NCBI GenBank assembly: GCA_029261355.1
Contig: JAJDBM010000058.1
Location: forward strand, 310,001 to 374,000
Direction: 5' to 3'
DNA: 64,000 nt
Origin: Nitrospirales bacterium
Lineage (GTDB): Bacteria > Nitrospirota > Nitrospiria > Nitrospirales > UBA8639
This document shows, in pieces, positions 1 to 9,598 of the stretch (position 1 is its first letter; each line of letters starts with the position of its first letter). Position numbers and translations under genes: made by a program. The notes under the pieces were generated by a model. The model did no database searches and had not been told where the DNA came from. It saw only the letters and a program-made list of their open reading frames with translations.

Positions 1-2
1 TG

Positions 3-3000
3 ACATTCCAATCGACTCCAACTTTTGAAGACCTGCATATGCTTGTTCTTCCGGTCATGATTTCGTTTGGCCCTGTTCTACAAGCGAGCATGGGGGCTTA
101 CCTAATTCGTCGTTTCGTTGGGTTTCCGACACCTCTCCACAATGAACGCCAAATTGGCCTGTTTTTTGGATTTGGAGGAGGAGTCGGGTGTCTCCTCAGT
201 GCATCGTGGGGGGTGATATCACTTTGGGCTGCTGGAATATTTACGTGGGATCAAGTTTTGTGGAACGGGTGGAACTGGTGGATCGGGGATATGCTCGGTG
301 TCATCATCTTCAGCCCTTTGGTCTTGCTGTTGGTTGCCCAACCTCGAGAAGATTGGGTGTATCGGCGGGGGATTGTCGGCGGCGTACTCTTGCTTTCGTT
401 TACACTCACCGTGTGTGCCTTTTTCATGACACTCCAATGGTCTCAGGAGCGGACGCAGGCAAAGCTTGAAGGATATGCCAAGGCGGTCACTGAATCGTTA
501 ACGCAAAACCTGGAGCGTTACCAACAGGTCTTGTATGGGATCGAACGTTTCTATGCAAGCTCTCAACATGAGGTGGATCAAAAGAGTTTTCAAAGTTTTG
601 TACAGTCTACTCTTGTCCAATTTCCTGGACTACAGGCCCTGGAATGGATTCCCCGTGTTGCTGAGAGTCAGCGAGATCTCTATGAACAGCGTATGCAGCA
701 AGAAGGGTTCCCCAAGTTTGAATTCCGTGAACGCCTCACGGAAGGCAATCTGATTCGAGCCGCATCTCGCCCTGAGTATTTCCCGGTTTACTATGTCGTA
801 CCCTTAGTTGGCAATGAAAAGGTTCTGGGGTTTGACCTCGCATCTAATCCTTCACGTCGTGTCGCACTTCAAAAAGCCCGAGATAGTGGACAAGCAGTCA
901 TGACGGACCGAATGACCTTGGTCCAAGAAACGGGCCAACAATTCGGATTCCTCATGGTTGTTCCAATGTATGGGCACGATCCTATCCCATCCACTCAGGA
1001 AGATCGGCGCACCCAGTTATCTGGTTTTAGTCTTGGGGTGTTTCGGATGGGTGATCTTTTTCAAGACTTTCTGCAACACCTCAATACAGAGGGGCTGGAA
1101 CTTTCCTTCTATGATGAGGGGGGTGAGGTCCATGAACAACTCCTTTTTACTACTCGTTCACTAGACTCCGATCAAGCAGTGATTTCAGCAGAGAAGGAGT
1201 TTCAACAAAATAGTTCGTATTGGTCGACTACAACCATTCAAGTTGCTGATCGACCATGGACACTGAGGTTTACTGCCTCTCCAGAATTTTTAGTCAAACA
1301 CCAGGGATGGGAAAATTGGATTGTCTTAGCTGGTGGGCTCGCATTCACAGCCTTACTCGAGTTAATGCTTCTCACGACCACGGGGCGCGCGCGCGTTGTT
1401 CAACAGCAAGTCAACGAACGGACGGCTGCTTTGTCTGAGAGTAATGATCGTCTGAATAAGGAAGTAGCAGAGCGTACATTGATCGAACAAGCCATGCAAG
1501 AAAAGGAAACTACCGTGCGTCGAACGGCAGATGCTCTTGAAACGCAAAATCAAGAATTAGCTATTGCCAGAGATCAAGCTCTTGCTGCTGATCAAGCAAA
1601 GTCCGGTTTCTTGGCTACCATGAGCCATGAAATTCGAACGCCCATGAATGGAGTCATTGGGATGACGGGTTTGTTGTTAGAAACGACATTGACCCAAGAA
1701 CAACGTCAGTATGCAGAAACGGTTCGCTCTTCTGGAGATGCGTTGTTGACGATTATTAACGATATTCTGGATTTCTCGAAAATTGAAGCTGGCAAACTTG
1801 AATTTGAAACTATCGACTTTGATTTGCGAATGGCACTTGAAGAATCCCTTGAGCTATTAGCAGAGAAGGTCGGAGAGAAGCCCATTGAATTGGTCGGTCT
1901 GGTCTTAGCCAATGTGCCGACAGCCCTGCGAGGTGATCCGGGTCGGTTGCGACAAGTCTTCATGAATCTCGTGGGGAATGCTATCAAGTTTACAGAACAA
2001 GGCGAGGTGACGGTCCATGTTCAATGTCAAGAGAACACGAACGAGTCCGTGCTGATTAAAGCTGAAGTATCTGACACAGGCATTGGAATGAGTTCAGACG
2101 TGCAAGGCAAACTCTTTTCGCCTTTTACTCAAGCTGATAGCTCAACCACGAGAAAATTTGGCGGGACAGGGTTGGGTTTGGCTATCTCTAAGCAATTGGT
2201 TGAGCAAATGGATGGGGAGATTGGAGTCACAAGTATCCCAGGAACTGGCACGACCTTTTGGTTTACGGTTCGTCTACTCAAGCAATCAGATCTACACAAA
2301 GCCTCCGATCTGTCTCACATATGTTTGAGAGACTTTCGGATTTGTTGTGTCGACGATCATCCGACAAACCGTCGCCTTGTGGAACAATATTTTATTGATT
2401 GGGGCATGGATGGCTCCACGATGGCTACTCCCACGGAAGGATTACGGTGTCTTCGGGAAGCGGTGGTGCAGGGGAGACCCTATGATATCGCCATCTTAGA
2501 CATGGAAATGCCAGAAATGGATGGGATGGACCTGGCAAGAGCCATCAAGGCTGATCACGCACTCGCCTCGACACAACTTGTTTTGCTGACCTCGTTAGGG
2601 CGCCGAGGAGATGCCGCTGCTGCCCAGGAAGCGGGTTTTGCTGCTTATCTCACTAAGCCCATTCGGAAAGGCCACTTGGAAGCATGTTTATCTACTGTCA
2701 TGGGAGCCGCCCATGATAAAGGACAAGTTGATCGCACCCTGGTGACGAGCCATACGCTTAAAGAGGTGGTTCGACAGAACAGTGTGCGAGTTTTGATTGC
2801 TGATGATCATCGTGTCAATCAACAAGTCGCCGTCCTCATGATCGAGCGGTTGGGGCATCGGGCGGATGTTGTCGCCAATGGTTATGAAGCCGTGGATGCT
2901 GTGTTACGTCAGCCATACGATATTGTGCTGATGGATTGTCAAATGCCGGAGATGGATGGGTATCAAGCGACAAAAGAAATCAGAGGACGGGAACCCGACG

Positions 3001-3230
3001 GAACCCATATTCCTATTATTGCACTCACAGCCAACGCCATGAAAGGAGATCGAGACGAATGTTTAGAGGCCGGTATGGATGATTTTCTTTCAAAGCCTGT
3101 TAAGATTGCTGAATTGAAAGACCTATTAGATCGGTGGATTCCACTTGAAAAAGAGTCAGCCCAAATGGAAGTTGACGTCGCGTCCCACGACACCATCTTG
3201 TCCTTTCCCGAATCAAACAATCGACACTAA
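3..3230 (+). CDS. Hybrid sensor histidine kinase (MASE1-CHASE-HisKA-HATPase-REC-REC), 5' end outside the window
   Basis: The frame is open to the left edge, so the true start lies upstream; residues here are counted from the Met at base 39. In order: hydrophobic MASE1-like segments (about 1-135), an extracytoplasmic CHASE sensor domain (about 145-330), a membrane segment near 425-447, a coiled-coil linker, a HisKA domain with the H-box MSHEIRTP (phospho-acceptor His530), a HATPase with the N box NLVGNAIKF and the G box GGTGLGLAI, then two receiver domains with acceptor aspartates at about 821 ([10 protein letters not shown]) and 966 ([10 protein letters not shown]). It should autophosphorylate on an unknown periplasmic cue and relay phosphate internally. 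No Hpt domain or output regulator is seen next to it, so the partner is unknown. Confidence 0.93.
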   Translation, partial: TFQSTPTFEDLHMLVLPVMISFGPVLQASMGAYLIRRFVGFPTPLHNERQIGLFFGFGGGVGCLLSASWGVISLWAAGIFTWDQVLWNGWNWWIGDMLGVIIFSPLVLLLVAQPREDWVYRRGIVGGVLLLSFTLTVCAFFMTLQWSQERTQAKLEGYAKAVTESLTQNLERYQQVLYGIERFYASSQHEVDQKSFQSFVQSTLVQFPGLQALEWIPRVAESQRDLYEQRMQQEGFPKFEFRERLTEGNLIRAASRPEYFPVYYVVPLVGNEKVLGFDLASNPSRRVALQKARDSGQAVMTDRMTLVQETGQQFGFLMVVPMYGHDPIPSTQEDRRTQLSGFSLGVFRMGDLFQDFLQHLNTEGLELSFYDEGGEVHEQLLFTTRSLDSDQAVISAEKEFQQNSSYWSTTTIQVADRPWTLRFTASPEFLVKHQGWENWIVLAGGLAFTALLELMLLTTTGRARVVQQQVNERTAALSESNDRLNKEVAERTLIEQAMQEKETTVRRTADALETQNQELAIARDQALAADQAKSGFLATMSHEIRTPMNGVIGMTGLLLETTLTQEQRQYAETVRSSGDALLTIINDILDFSKIEAGKLEFETIDFDLRMALEESLELLAEKVGEKPIELVGLVLANVPTALRGDPGRLRQVFMNLVGNAIKFTEQGEVTVHVQCQENTNESVLIKAEVSDTGIGMSSDVQGKLFSPFTQADSSTTRKFGGTGLGLAISKQLVEQMDGEIGVTSIPGTGTTFWFTVRLLKQSDLHKASDLSHICLRDFRICCVDDHPTNRRLVEQYFIDWGMDGSTMATPTEGLRCLREAVVQGRPYDIAILDMEMPEMDGMDLARAIKADHALASTQLVLLTSLGRRGDAAAAQEAGFAAYLTKPIRKGHLEACLSTVMGAAHDKGQVDRTLVTSHTLKEVVRQNSVRVLIADDHRVNQQVAVLMIERLGHRADVVANGYEAVDAVLRQPYDIVLMDCQMPEMDGYQATKEIRGREPDGTHIPIIALTANAMKGDRDECLEAGMDDFLSKPVKIAELKDLLDRWIPLEKESAQMEVDVASHDTILSFPESNNRH

Positions 3231-3411
3231 ACTTAATGAATTGAAAATCGTAGAAGGCGAAGGGGCCATAGGTCTGAGTCCAGACTGACTCTCTAAGTGT
3301 TGTCCTGGGATAGACAGACGAAATGTGTATCTCTCAGATTAGGAATCTACTAGCTGGAGTATGAGGAGCGGGTATTAGCCAGCTGGAACGTCAAAAATGT
3401 CAGCCACTACT

Positions 3412-4026
3412 TTAACTTTCTTCATTTCCGAATAAGTCCATTACTCTTTTCCTCAGCGTAGGCAGAACGTTTTTTGTAAACCAGAGGTTCCGTTTTAACC
3501 ACAAATTATTGCGAGGACTGGGATGGGGAAGGGGAAGGGGAAGTTGTTCCGGCCAAAATTCTCTCCATGCCTTCACGGTCTCTGTCACAGTCTGATGTGA
3601 GGTATCTTGTAGATGATATGCCTGAGCATATTGACCAATCACGAGGGTGAGTTTTAGATTGGGTAACTTAGTCAACAGTTTAGCTCGCCAAGTGTCCGCG
3701 CATTCAGGACGGGGAGGGAGATCTCCTGATTTCCCTGTTCCTGGATAGCAAAATCCCATAGGCAGGATGGCAATTCTTCTCGCATCATAAAACGTTTCGC
3801 GATTTACTCCTAACCATTCCCGAAGCCGATTTCCACTTGGATCATCAAATGGAATGCCTGTTTCATGTACTTTTCTTCCTGGTGCCTGCCCCGCAATTAA
3901 AATAGAAGCCTTAGGATGAAGTTGTACAATCGGACGCGGTCCTTGTGGAAGTACGGGCTGACAGAGGTCACATGCCCGAACTTCTTCAAGGAGTTGAGAA
4001 CAAGATTTTTTTCTAGAGTTGGTCAT
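3412..4026 (-). CDS. Uracil-DNA glycosylase superfamily protein, [4Fe-4S] type
   Basis: 204 residues, the usual size of family 4/5 uracil-DNA glycosylases, which remove uracil from DNA in base-excision repair. Visible motifs are GQAPG (46-50, the family form of motif 1), a long substrate-loop region, and HPSPRNN (168-174, motif 2). Four cysteines at 19, 22, 93 and 109 show the CxxC...C...C spacing that binds a [4Fe-4S] cluster in family 4 enzymes. The start lacks a strong ribosome-binding site. It follows a SnoaL-like gene on the same strand, separated by a strong hairpin, so it may be transcribed alone. Activity on uracil rather than another base is inferred from the family. Confidence 0.8.
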   Translation of the reverse strand: MTNSRKKSCSQLLEEVRACDLCQPVLPQGPRPIVQLHPKASILIAGQAPGRKVHETGIPFDDPSGNRLREWLGVNRETFYDARRIAILPMGFCYPGTGKSGDLPPRPECADTWRAKLLTKLPNLKLTLVIGQYAQAYHLQDTSHQTVTETVKAWREFWPEQLPLPLPHPSPRNNLWLKRNLWFTKNVLPTLRKRVMDLFGNEES

Positions 4027-4060
4027 GTGTTTGTGTGTTTCGGTGTTGCCGTTCTTTTGC

Positions 4061-4096
4061 CCAGCTCAAGTTTTGGGTGAACAAAACTTGAGCTGG
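4061..4096. repeat. Perfect 15-bp inverted repeat between two minus-strand genes
   Basis: CCAGCTCAAGTTTTG (4061-4075) is followed by a 6-base loop and its exact reverse complement (4082-4096). It lies between the SnoaL-like gene and the glycosylase gene. Neither side has a proper T-run, so it is a weak intrinsic terminator at best. It may instead be an attenuating or RNA-stabilising hairpin. Confidence 0.6.
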
Positions 4097-4132
4097 AGCA
4101 TCTGAATATTTGGGAAACCCCAGAGCGTGGGT

Positions 4133-4486
4133 TCACTGAGCATTAAAATATTCTTCGGACGTGACCATTCCATCTTCATCCCAAATTCTGCGAATGATTT
4201 CATGCCAGTAAACTTTATTCCCATCTTGCATGTCAAAATCAAAGGTAAACTCAGAAGCCGATACGTGGCCTTCTACGATTGAATGGTGAAGTGTGATGCC
4301 ATTGACCTTCGCAATCGATCCAGCAAAACTTTCCATTTTAGCGATCATTTTAGCTTTATTGGTCGTACCTCCGCCTCCATAATCAGACGTTGTGGCATTA
4401 TCGGCAAAAAATTCTTTGACGGCATCAACAACCGCACCTTTTGTGACGATTGCGTCCATGTTGGTGACCTGTTCTTTAATCGTCAT
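4133..4486 (-). CDS. SnoaL-like / NTF2-fold small protein
   Basis: 117 residues. The pattern of an N-terminal helix (about 10-30), a short GGGGT loop, a second helix and a C-terminal run of strands ending in RRIWDEDGMVTSEEYF is typical of NTF2-like (SnoaL/DUF4440-type) proteins. These use one cupped fold for many roles, so no reaction can be assigned. A good site (AGGAG six bases before the ATG) supports the start. It has no signal peptide and is probably cytoplasmic. A second SnoaL-like protein occurs near 26 kb between two cytochrome P460 genes; the two look only distantly alike. Confidence 0.65.
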   Translation of the reverse strand: MTIKEQVTNMDAIVTKGAVVDAVKEFFADNATTSDYGGGGTTNKAKMIAKMESFAGSIAKVNGITLHHSIVEGHVSASEFTFDFDMQDGNKVYWHEIIRRIWDEDGMVTSEEYFNAQ

Positions 4487-4582
4487 TTTTTCTCCTAGGG
4501 TTAATTTTAGTTTTGATTTTGAAAGTAAAGGGGAAGCAGTAGGTTGTTAGACTTTAAAGTTGACCAGAAACAGAAGTCTCCC

Positions 4583-4957
4583 TTAATGTTGTGAGTGGGT
4601 GCGTGTATGTTCATCACTAGAGATCACCTTCCCGGTCATTTCTGGATGAAACACGCACTCATAGTTAAAAAATCCTGCCTCTTTGACAAGAAGCTTCCAT
4701 GACTGGTTTTCCTCCAATAGATTTGACTGCCATTTTCCGTCGACGAGACTGACAAAATGCGGCACAAAGTCTTTATTGATCCAGACCACCGTATCGCCGG
4801 GTTCAACGACGATGTGGGGTGGTTGAAACGCAAAATCACGAATCTCCACGACATGGCGTTGTGGTAGGGAGGCCGTTTGGGCCACGACCTCCCCGCCGAA
4901 GATACCCGTCATGAGTAACCCTACGATCATGAATCTTCTAATTTGAGGGTGTGTCAC
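4583..4957 (-). CDS. Exported cupredoxin-domain copper protein
   Basis: 124 residues with a signal peptide. The mature part is a plastocyanin/amicyanin-like domain: FAFQPPHIVVEPGDTVVW, then a ligand histidine in VPHFVSL, then the C-terminal loop CVFHPEMTG giving Cys, His and Met, a complete type 1 copper site. It should carry single electrons in the periplasm. The listed start is GTG; an ATG nine codons on (4930) would still leave a signal peptide. It begins 21 bases after the DUF4142 lipoprotein gene on the same strand, so the two are probably one operon. The redox partner is not evident. Confidence 0.85.
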   Translation of the reverse strand: MTHPQIRRFMIVGLLMTGIFGGEVVAQTASLPQRHVVEIRDFAFQPPHIVVEPGDTVVWINKDFVPHFVSLVDGKWQSNLLEENQSWKLLVKEAGFFNYECVFHPEMTGKVISSDEHTRTHSQH

Positions 4958-4978
4958 GTGTCTCTTACTTTCTTAGAG

Positions 4979-5560
4979 TTATAATTTTTCCGCGTTCGCA
5001 TTCATTGTCTCAGCATGTCCTTGATGCACTTTGAACGTTTTGTTTGCACCGCGCAGCAAGGTCTTGAGCTCCTCATTTTGAGCAATTTTCAGAAAGGTCT
5101 CATCAATCGTCTTGACCACCAGAGTGTGATACCCCAACTCGTTGGCCGCATAGCGTTTGCTAAAGTCATTTCCACGTAGCTGTGAGAATTCCTTGAGAAT
5201 GTCTTCACCACCTTTGACCAATTGCTGACTCATGGCATTATCCTGGGGGGTAATGTTCAGTTTTTTTACGAGAGCTAAGGCCTTATTATTGATCGCGGTA
5301 TGGTCCCGGATCATTAATTCCGCAAACTTCTTCACTTCCGGGTTTTCGGATAAGGCCAACGCTAAATGAGCGTAACGGATATCGAGAGCTCCCGCGGTGT
5401 AGGCGATGTGAGCAATTTCTAAGTCATTAAAGGCGGGGGCTTCTTTTGTCATCGTTTTGTCTTTCATCATACTGTCGGCGGCACATCCCGTCGTGACCAT
5501 GCCACTGAGGAAAATCGTTCCGACTAATGCGACATTGGTGAATGATTGAAGAATATTCAT
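4979..5560 (-). CDS. DUF4142 family lipoprotein
   Basis: 193 residues. A lipoprotein signal ends in the lipobox-like TTGCAAD. The mature part is all-helical: EIAHIAYTAGALDIRYAHLAL and ELMIRDHTAINNKAL are the hallmark helices of DUF4142, a ferritin-like four-helix family often linked to envelope stress. The metal-binding role suggested by the fold is unproven. AAGGAG lies ahead of the ATG. It is the first gene of the probable two-gene unit with the cupredoxin and is divergent from an AraC-type regulator, whose upstream region holds a 14-bp palindrome. Confidence 0.8.
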   Translation of the reverse strand: MNILQSFTNVALVGTIFLSGMVTTGCAADSMMKDKTMTKEAPAFNDLEIAHIAYTAGALDIRYAHLALALSENPEVKKFAELMIRDHTAINNKALALVKKLNITPQDNAMSQQLVKGGEDILKEFSQLRGNDFSKRYAANELGYHTLVVKTIDETFLKIAQNEELKTLLRGANKTFKVHQGHAETMNANAEKL

Positions 5561-5615
5561 CTTGCGACTGCTCCTTTGTGAATACGAGAAAATAAAATTG
5601 TTGAACGGTACATGT

Positions 5616-5629
5616 CAGTCTGCAGACTG
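5616..5629. promoter_or_regulatory. 14-bp perfect palindrome in the DUF4142/AraC divergent region
   Basis: CAGTCTGCAGACTG is a perfect palindrome 55 bases upstream of the DUF4142 start and about 170 bases upstream of the regulator start. A second, weaker inverted repeat, TTTTAC-N6-GTAAAA, follows at 5632-5649. The position suits an operator for a dimeric regulator. Which protein binds is unknown. Confidence 0.4.
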
Positions 5630-5801
5630 TGTTTTACGCGTGAGTAAAAGGTAGCATGTGTGTGGTTTGTTACTGAATGCTCCAACGTTCGGAAGCTAGG
5701 CTCGAGCGTCCCGTTCTTGGTTGTTCAGTGGTCACAACGCAGGCTGTGGTATATATTGGTTCCTGAACAGGTCTAAGAAGACAACGAAAAGGAGTGGGAT
5801 C

Positions 5802-6743
5802 ATGGACGTTTTGAGCGATATTCTTTCATTACTTGGACTTGAAGGAAGCCTGTACTTTTCCACTGAATTCAATCCACCGTGGGGGGTGCTGGTTCCTTCG
5901 CACAAAAATGTGGTTCGGTTTCACTTTGTGGTTCGAGGGGAATGTTGGGTGCGGGTTGGAAAGTCACGTGAGCCTATCCAGTTGGACCCAGGCGATTTCG
6001 TCCTTATCCCACATGGAGAGGAGCATGCGTTACTTGATGCCCCAAGTCGGGAGGCCCATATACTCGATGATGTCTTGGCACGGGCTGGTTATACGGGGAC
6101 GGGATGCCTTGTCTATGGTGGGAAAGACTCTCATCACCAGACACGAATGGTGTGTGGTCATCTTTCATTTGATGCGCGTGCCCGTCATCCGCTGCTTGAT
6201 ACCTTGCCCGATCACATGGTGGTGCGTAGTGGTGATGTTGTGTCCGGATCGTGGTTTGATTTGACTCTACAATTTTTGGAGAAAGAGGCACAGGCGAGCC
6301 AAATTGGTACGGCTGCAATTGTGAAACGACTGACCGAGATCATCTTCATTCAGGTCATTAATGCCTGGTTGGAACATGAGCAACCCAAACACGGTCTCCT
6401 GGCCGCTTTGTCTGATCGCCGACTCGGGCATAGTCTGAAAGCTATTCATCGAGACCCAGCACAGCGATGGACGATCGCGGCATTGGCAAAAGAAGCCGGG
6501 ATGTCACGAACCACGTTTGCTGAACAATTTAAAAAGCTGGCTGGTATGCCCCCACTTCACTACCTCACGCAATGGCGATTGGAAAAGGCACGTCGATTAC
6601 TGTCAGAGTCAGCTCAGTCAGTAGACATGATTGCAGACTTGGTGGGCTATCAGTCCCTGGCAGCATTTAACCGAGCATTTAAAAAATATACCGGTGAGGC
6701 TCCTGGCAGTTATAGGCGTGTGCATTCATTGGTCAACGCGTGA
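5802..6743 (+). CDS. AraC family regulator with N-terminal cupin (Cupin_6-like) domain
   Basis: 313 residues from the ATG at 5802, chosen because a GGAG precedes it and because the paralogue near 9.6 kb begins with the same MDVLSD. An earlier in-frame start at 5721 lacks these signs. The N-terminal half is a cupin sensor (VRFHFVVRGECWV, then LDPGDFVLIPHGEEH); the C-terminal 100 residues are an AraC helix-turn-helix pair (WTIAALAKEAGMSRTTFAEQFKK and MIADLVGYQSLAAFNRAFKKYTG). Such proteins bind a small ligand and direct-repeat DNA. Likely targets are the neighbouring exported-protein genes or the divergent DUF4142 unit, but this is inference. Confidence 0.88.
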   Translation: MDVLSDILSLLGLEGSLYFSTEFNPPWGVLVPSHKNVVRFHFVVRGECWVRVGKSREPIQLDPGDFVLIPHGEEHALLDAPSREAHILDDVLARAGYTGTGCLVYGGKDSHHQTRMVCGHLSFDARARHPLLDTLPDHMVVRSGDVVSGSWFDLTLQFLEKEAQASQIGTAAIVKRLTEIIFIQVINAWLEHEQPKHGLLAALSDRRLGHSLKAIHRDPAQRWTIAALAKEAGMSRTTFAEQFKKLAGMPPLHYLTQWRLEKARRLLSESAQSVDMIADLVGYQSLAAFNRAFKKYTGEAPGSYRRVHSLVNA

Positions 6744-6916
6744 GGGGTTGGTGATGTGGAGGGTAATGGAGGGAAGGTTGTCGTGCGAGCAATATTATTT
6801 TGGTTTTGCTCTCTATCCGATGCCTAAAAGGTGAACCAGAGATCCCGCGTTGATTCGCGAGACCTCTGGTTTGTATATCTGGGAAGTTCTGAGTTATAGG
6901 GCGTTAAGTTATGTGA

Positions 6917-8515
6917 TTAGCGATCATCCGCATCTCGTGGGACTGACGCCTCCACGGCGGGTTCTACTAATGTTAATTCACCACTCGCCACGTATGCTCG
7001 GGTACTTGGTGCATAGCGTGGAGCGAGTAGCCCATCATTCAATTCTCGCGTAATCGCAAATCGATTAAACTGACGAGGTGAGAGATATAGTCGTCGATTC
7101 GAGAGGCCATCAGATTCTTCAGTGACGTCAGTTTCTGCAAACGATAGCGCTCCATCTCCATCATCATCGATTCTCGCGATTTCCTGTGCGTATGAATCAA
7201 ACAGTCGTTGACCAACATCTGTGATCTCAGGCTCAAAGGAGGTCACACGAACAAACACATTGAGTAAGACTTCTTCCGTTAACTTGCTTGGAATGAATCG
7301 AAGACGTGTTTCGCGTTGGTCGGGGAACTCTATTCCTGGATCCCGTTCTGTACGATCAGGATCACGTGGATTATCTGGGTTATCACCTAAATCCCGACTG
7401 TCGTTCGTAATGCCTGATGGACCTGAGCCGGGCACCACCGATGCTCGGGCATATTGTAGTCCGGCATCAAATGTTCCAGGTACTCCTGCGGTAAAGGGCA
7501 ATTCATAATGAGGGAAGACCCAATTGGTTCCGGAGTTAAATTCCCAGTAGGCATGGACATCGCTTTGCTGCAATGCATTAAAGGCCCCAATGCTCACAGG
7601 GAATGGGACTGTATTGTTCTGTCGGGACGGATCTGGAAATAAATCACCCGCGGACGGGAGTCTGACGGTGTTTCCATCGTTCGTAAAGAAATTGCCAGAC
7701 ACATTATTGCCCGTACCCATTGCGGCCATCGCTGCAGCATCGGCAGATGTCATCATGCCGTATTGTGGTGTGCCATCAGGACGCAGCTCATCTGACACTT
7801 CTGGAACCTTGATGTCCCGAATCATCCATCCTTCGTACCACCCTGATTCGTTATTAATCACAAATAAACCCGAGACATCAGTCCACATGTCGATGAAGGC
7901 TCCTGGGTCATCAGGGTCGGTTGGCAACCCTTCCTTGGGTTCAAGCGCCACTCGAACGGCCCCAATCGTGGGGATACCGTCATTCGCAGCATTTGCACCC
8001 GTTTGGATGGCTTGATCGTTGATGCCGGGAATACGACTCGTCCATATGTTTGGCTGAAAACTAGTCGTATCGAGTAGGTAGTATTGAAAAAGTTGGCTGG
8101 CGTCATCAGCTTCAGCAAAAGCGGTCTGAGGGGAATAGGTGTGTGGTCGAACTTGAAGTTCGACAAGCCGTTGTTTGAGAGCTGGGGGAAGGTTCACGAT
8201 GTCCCCACGTTTTTTGAATTCCACAAGTTCTCGAATCTCTTGATTTCTTTGTTCTCTTCGTTCCCTTCGATCTCTTCGGGCCTCTCTGCGATTTCGTTTT
8301 TTGAATCCGCGATTATTCTTGAAGCCCCTGGGTGGACCAAACCGTCCTTGACGACCGGAGTTTTGGACGAGTAGGGCTTTCACGTTTCCTTCGTTACTGA
8401 TGGTGGCGGTTGATTCCGCTTGCGCAGGTGCACTCACAATGAGTGCTCCACTAAATGTTGCCATCGCTATCATGGCGGTGGTTTTTGTGAATATGTAGGA
8501 TGCTGTCCCTGTCAT
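6917..8515 (-). CDS. Exported protein of unknown function with Arg-rich segment and EF-hand-like loop
   Basis: 532 residues; no family recognised. A signal peptide ending SAPAQA is followed by a very basic stretch (about 55-95, rich in RR and RE pairs), then a long acidic, Gly/Pro/Asp-rich body and, near residue 452, the calcium-loop-like DDDGDGALSFAE. The body has many short aromatic and proline motifs, such as DMWTDVSGLFVINNESGWYEG, suggesting an extracellular beta-rich fold. AAGGAGGG lies before the ATG. It sits between two paralogous AraC regulators and next to a PEP-CTERM protein gene, so a role in matrix or cell surface is a guess. Calcium binding is inferred from one loop only. Confidence 0.75.
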   Translation of the reverse strand: MTGTASYIFTKTTAMIAMATFSGALIVSAPAQAESTATISNEGNVKALLVQNSGRQGRFGPPRGFKNNRGFKKRNRREARRDRRERREQRNQEIRELVEFKKRGDIVNLPPALKQRLVELQVRPHTYSPQTAFAEADDASQLFQYYLLDTTSFQPNIWTSRIPGINDQAIQTGANAANDGIPTIGAVRVALEPKEGLPTDPDDPGAFIDMWTDVSGLFVINNESGWYEGWMIRDIKVPEVSDELRPDGTPQYGMMTSADAAAMAAMGTGNNVSGNFFTNDGNTVRLPSAGDLFPDPSRQNNTVPFPVSIGAFNALQQSDVHAYWEFNSGTNWVFPHYELPFTAGVPGTFDAGLQYARASVVPGSGPSGITNDSRDLGDNPDNPRDPDRTERDPGIEFPDQRETRLRFIPSKLTEEVLLNVFVRVTSFEPEITDVGQRLFDSYAQEIARIDDDGDGALSFAETDVTEESDGLSNRRLYLSPRQFNRFAITRELNDGLLAPRYAPSTRAYVASGELTLVEPAVEASVPRDADDR

Positions 8516-8658
8516 TTGTTGCCCTCCTTGTGATGTTTGAAAACAATGGGTTGTTTGACTGAAGATCTCATTATGAAATTCCTCCTGAGTGAGAGGTGGT
8601 GAGTCGTCGTTCTGGTCTGTTCACAATCTGTATTGCTGAGAATGTAATGAGATTTTGT

Positions 8659-9294
8659 TTAATGTAATTTCTCCTTTCTGCTTCGTCGCCAAGTTGCAAG
8701 ACCAGCGAGCCCGGTTCCTAGGAGCAGCAGGGTACTTGGTTCGGGAACCGCTGCGGGTGCTGGAGTTGCCGTCACATTGTCAATGGCTCCTCCATTGACA
8801 GTGATACGTGTAATAGGATCAAGGGCTAACCCCGTGAAGGTTACGAAGTTATTTGGGTCTGCGAAAAAAGTCGTATTGTTACTGGTTGCTATCCCAAGAG
8901 ATTGCCCAGAAAGGCCAAAGGCTTCAGCAACAAATATTGGAGCTCCAGGATCCACAAAGAAAAATTCCACAGATTGAGCTGGTCTGTTGAGTGAGATTTG
9001 TCCAAGTGGATTCGCATTGGGAGTACTAAAAGAATAGGCCGAAGGGCCTGACGCGTAAAAATTTGGAATTCCTAAGTTGATGACCTCTCCTCCAGTAAAT
9101 CCTACGTCTCCAATTGAAAACGTGGTATCGCCAATCGCAGCATTCGTGGCACCACCAGGTGATCCACCAATATTCATGATGCCCTCTCGGAATGAGAATT
9201 CGATAGGCGCTGATATGCCCCAGGCTATAGATGTCTGTGATGCGATCATGACGCATAGGACTAAAACAAGAGGGACTCTATTTCTATTTTTCAT
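8659..9294 (-). CDS. PEP-CTERM sorting-domain exported protein
   Basis: 211 residues. An N-terminal signal peptide (ending near SIAWG) and a C-terminal VPEPSTLLLLGTGLAG plus the basic tail WRRSRK form a textbook PEP-CTERM signal, which exosortase recognises in organisms that make extracellular polysaccharide. The mature part is small, Asn/Gly-rich and beta-like, with no known domain. No exosortase is in the window, so it must be elsewhere. The upstream region carries three AATGCAT motifs, two of them 20 bp apart, which suits an AraC-type activator such as the divergent neighbour. Confidence 0.87.
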   Translation of the reverse strand: MKNRNRVPLVLVLCVMIASQTSIAWGISAPIEFSFREGIMNIGGSPGGATNAAIGDTTFSIGDVGFTGGEVINLGIPNFYASGPSAYSFSTPNANPLGQISLNRPAQSVEFFFVDPGAPIFVAEAFGLSGQSLGIATSNNTTFFADPNNFVTFTGLALDPITRITVNGGAIDNVTATPAPAAVPEPSTLLLLGTGLAGLATWRRSRKEKLH

Positions 9295-9313
9295 TGTTTG
9301 GGTGCTCCATTCT

Positions 9314-9407
9314 TAATGCATTGTTATTATGAAAAGTGATAGCGGTATGTATGGAAATTTGTCAGGAATTCGTCGTCAAGAATGCATCATTTCCCACATG
9401 AATGCAT
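9314..9407. promoter_or_regulatory. Three AATGCAT motifs between PEP-CTERM gene and araC-type gene
   Basis: AATGCAT occurs at about 9315, 9381 and 9401. The last two lie in GAATGCAT direct repeats that start exactly 20 bp apart, about two helical turns, the arrangement AraC-family dimers favour. They stand 20-110 bases upstream of the PEP-CTERM start and about 200 upstream of the regulator. The rest of the 304-base gap is AT-rich with no gene. Confidence 0.4.
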
Positions 9408-9598
9408 GAACATAGCTTCATCATATAAATGTATTTTTGAGACCAAACCAAAGAGAAGGTGTTTCATTGTTGAACGCGGTGATAGGCAAAAAATAGTTCA
9501 ATGTTCTTGTAACAATACCCCTCGATTGATTGACTAACCTATAGCTAAGAGTCCAAGAAATATGTGAAATCGTCCGAAGTTAAAGGAGAGATTGACTG

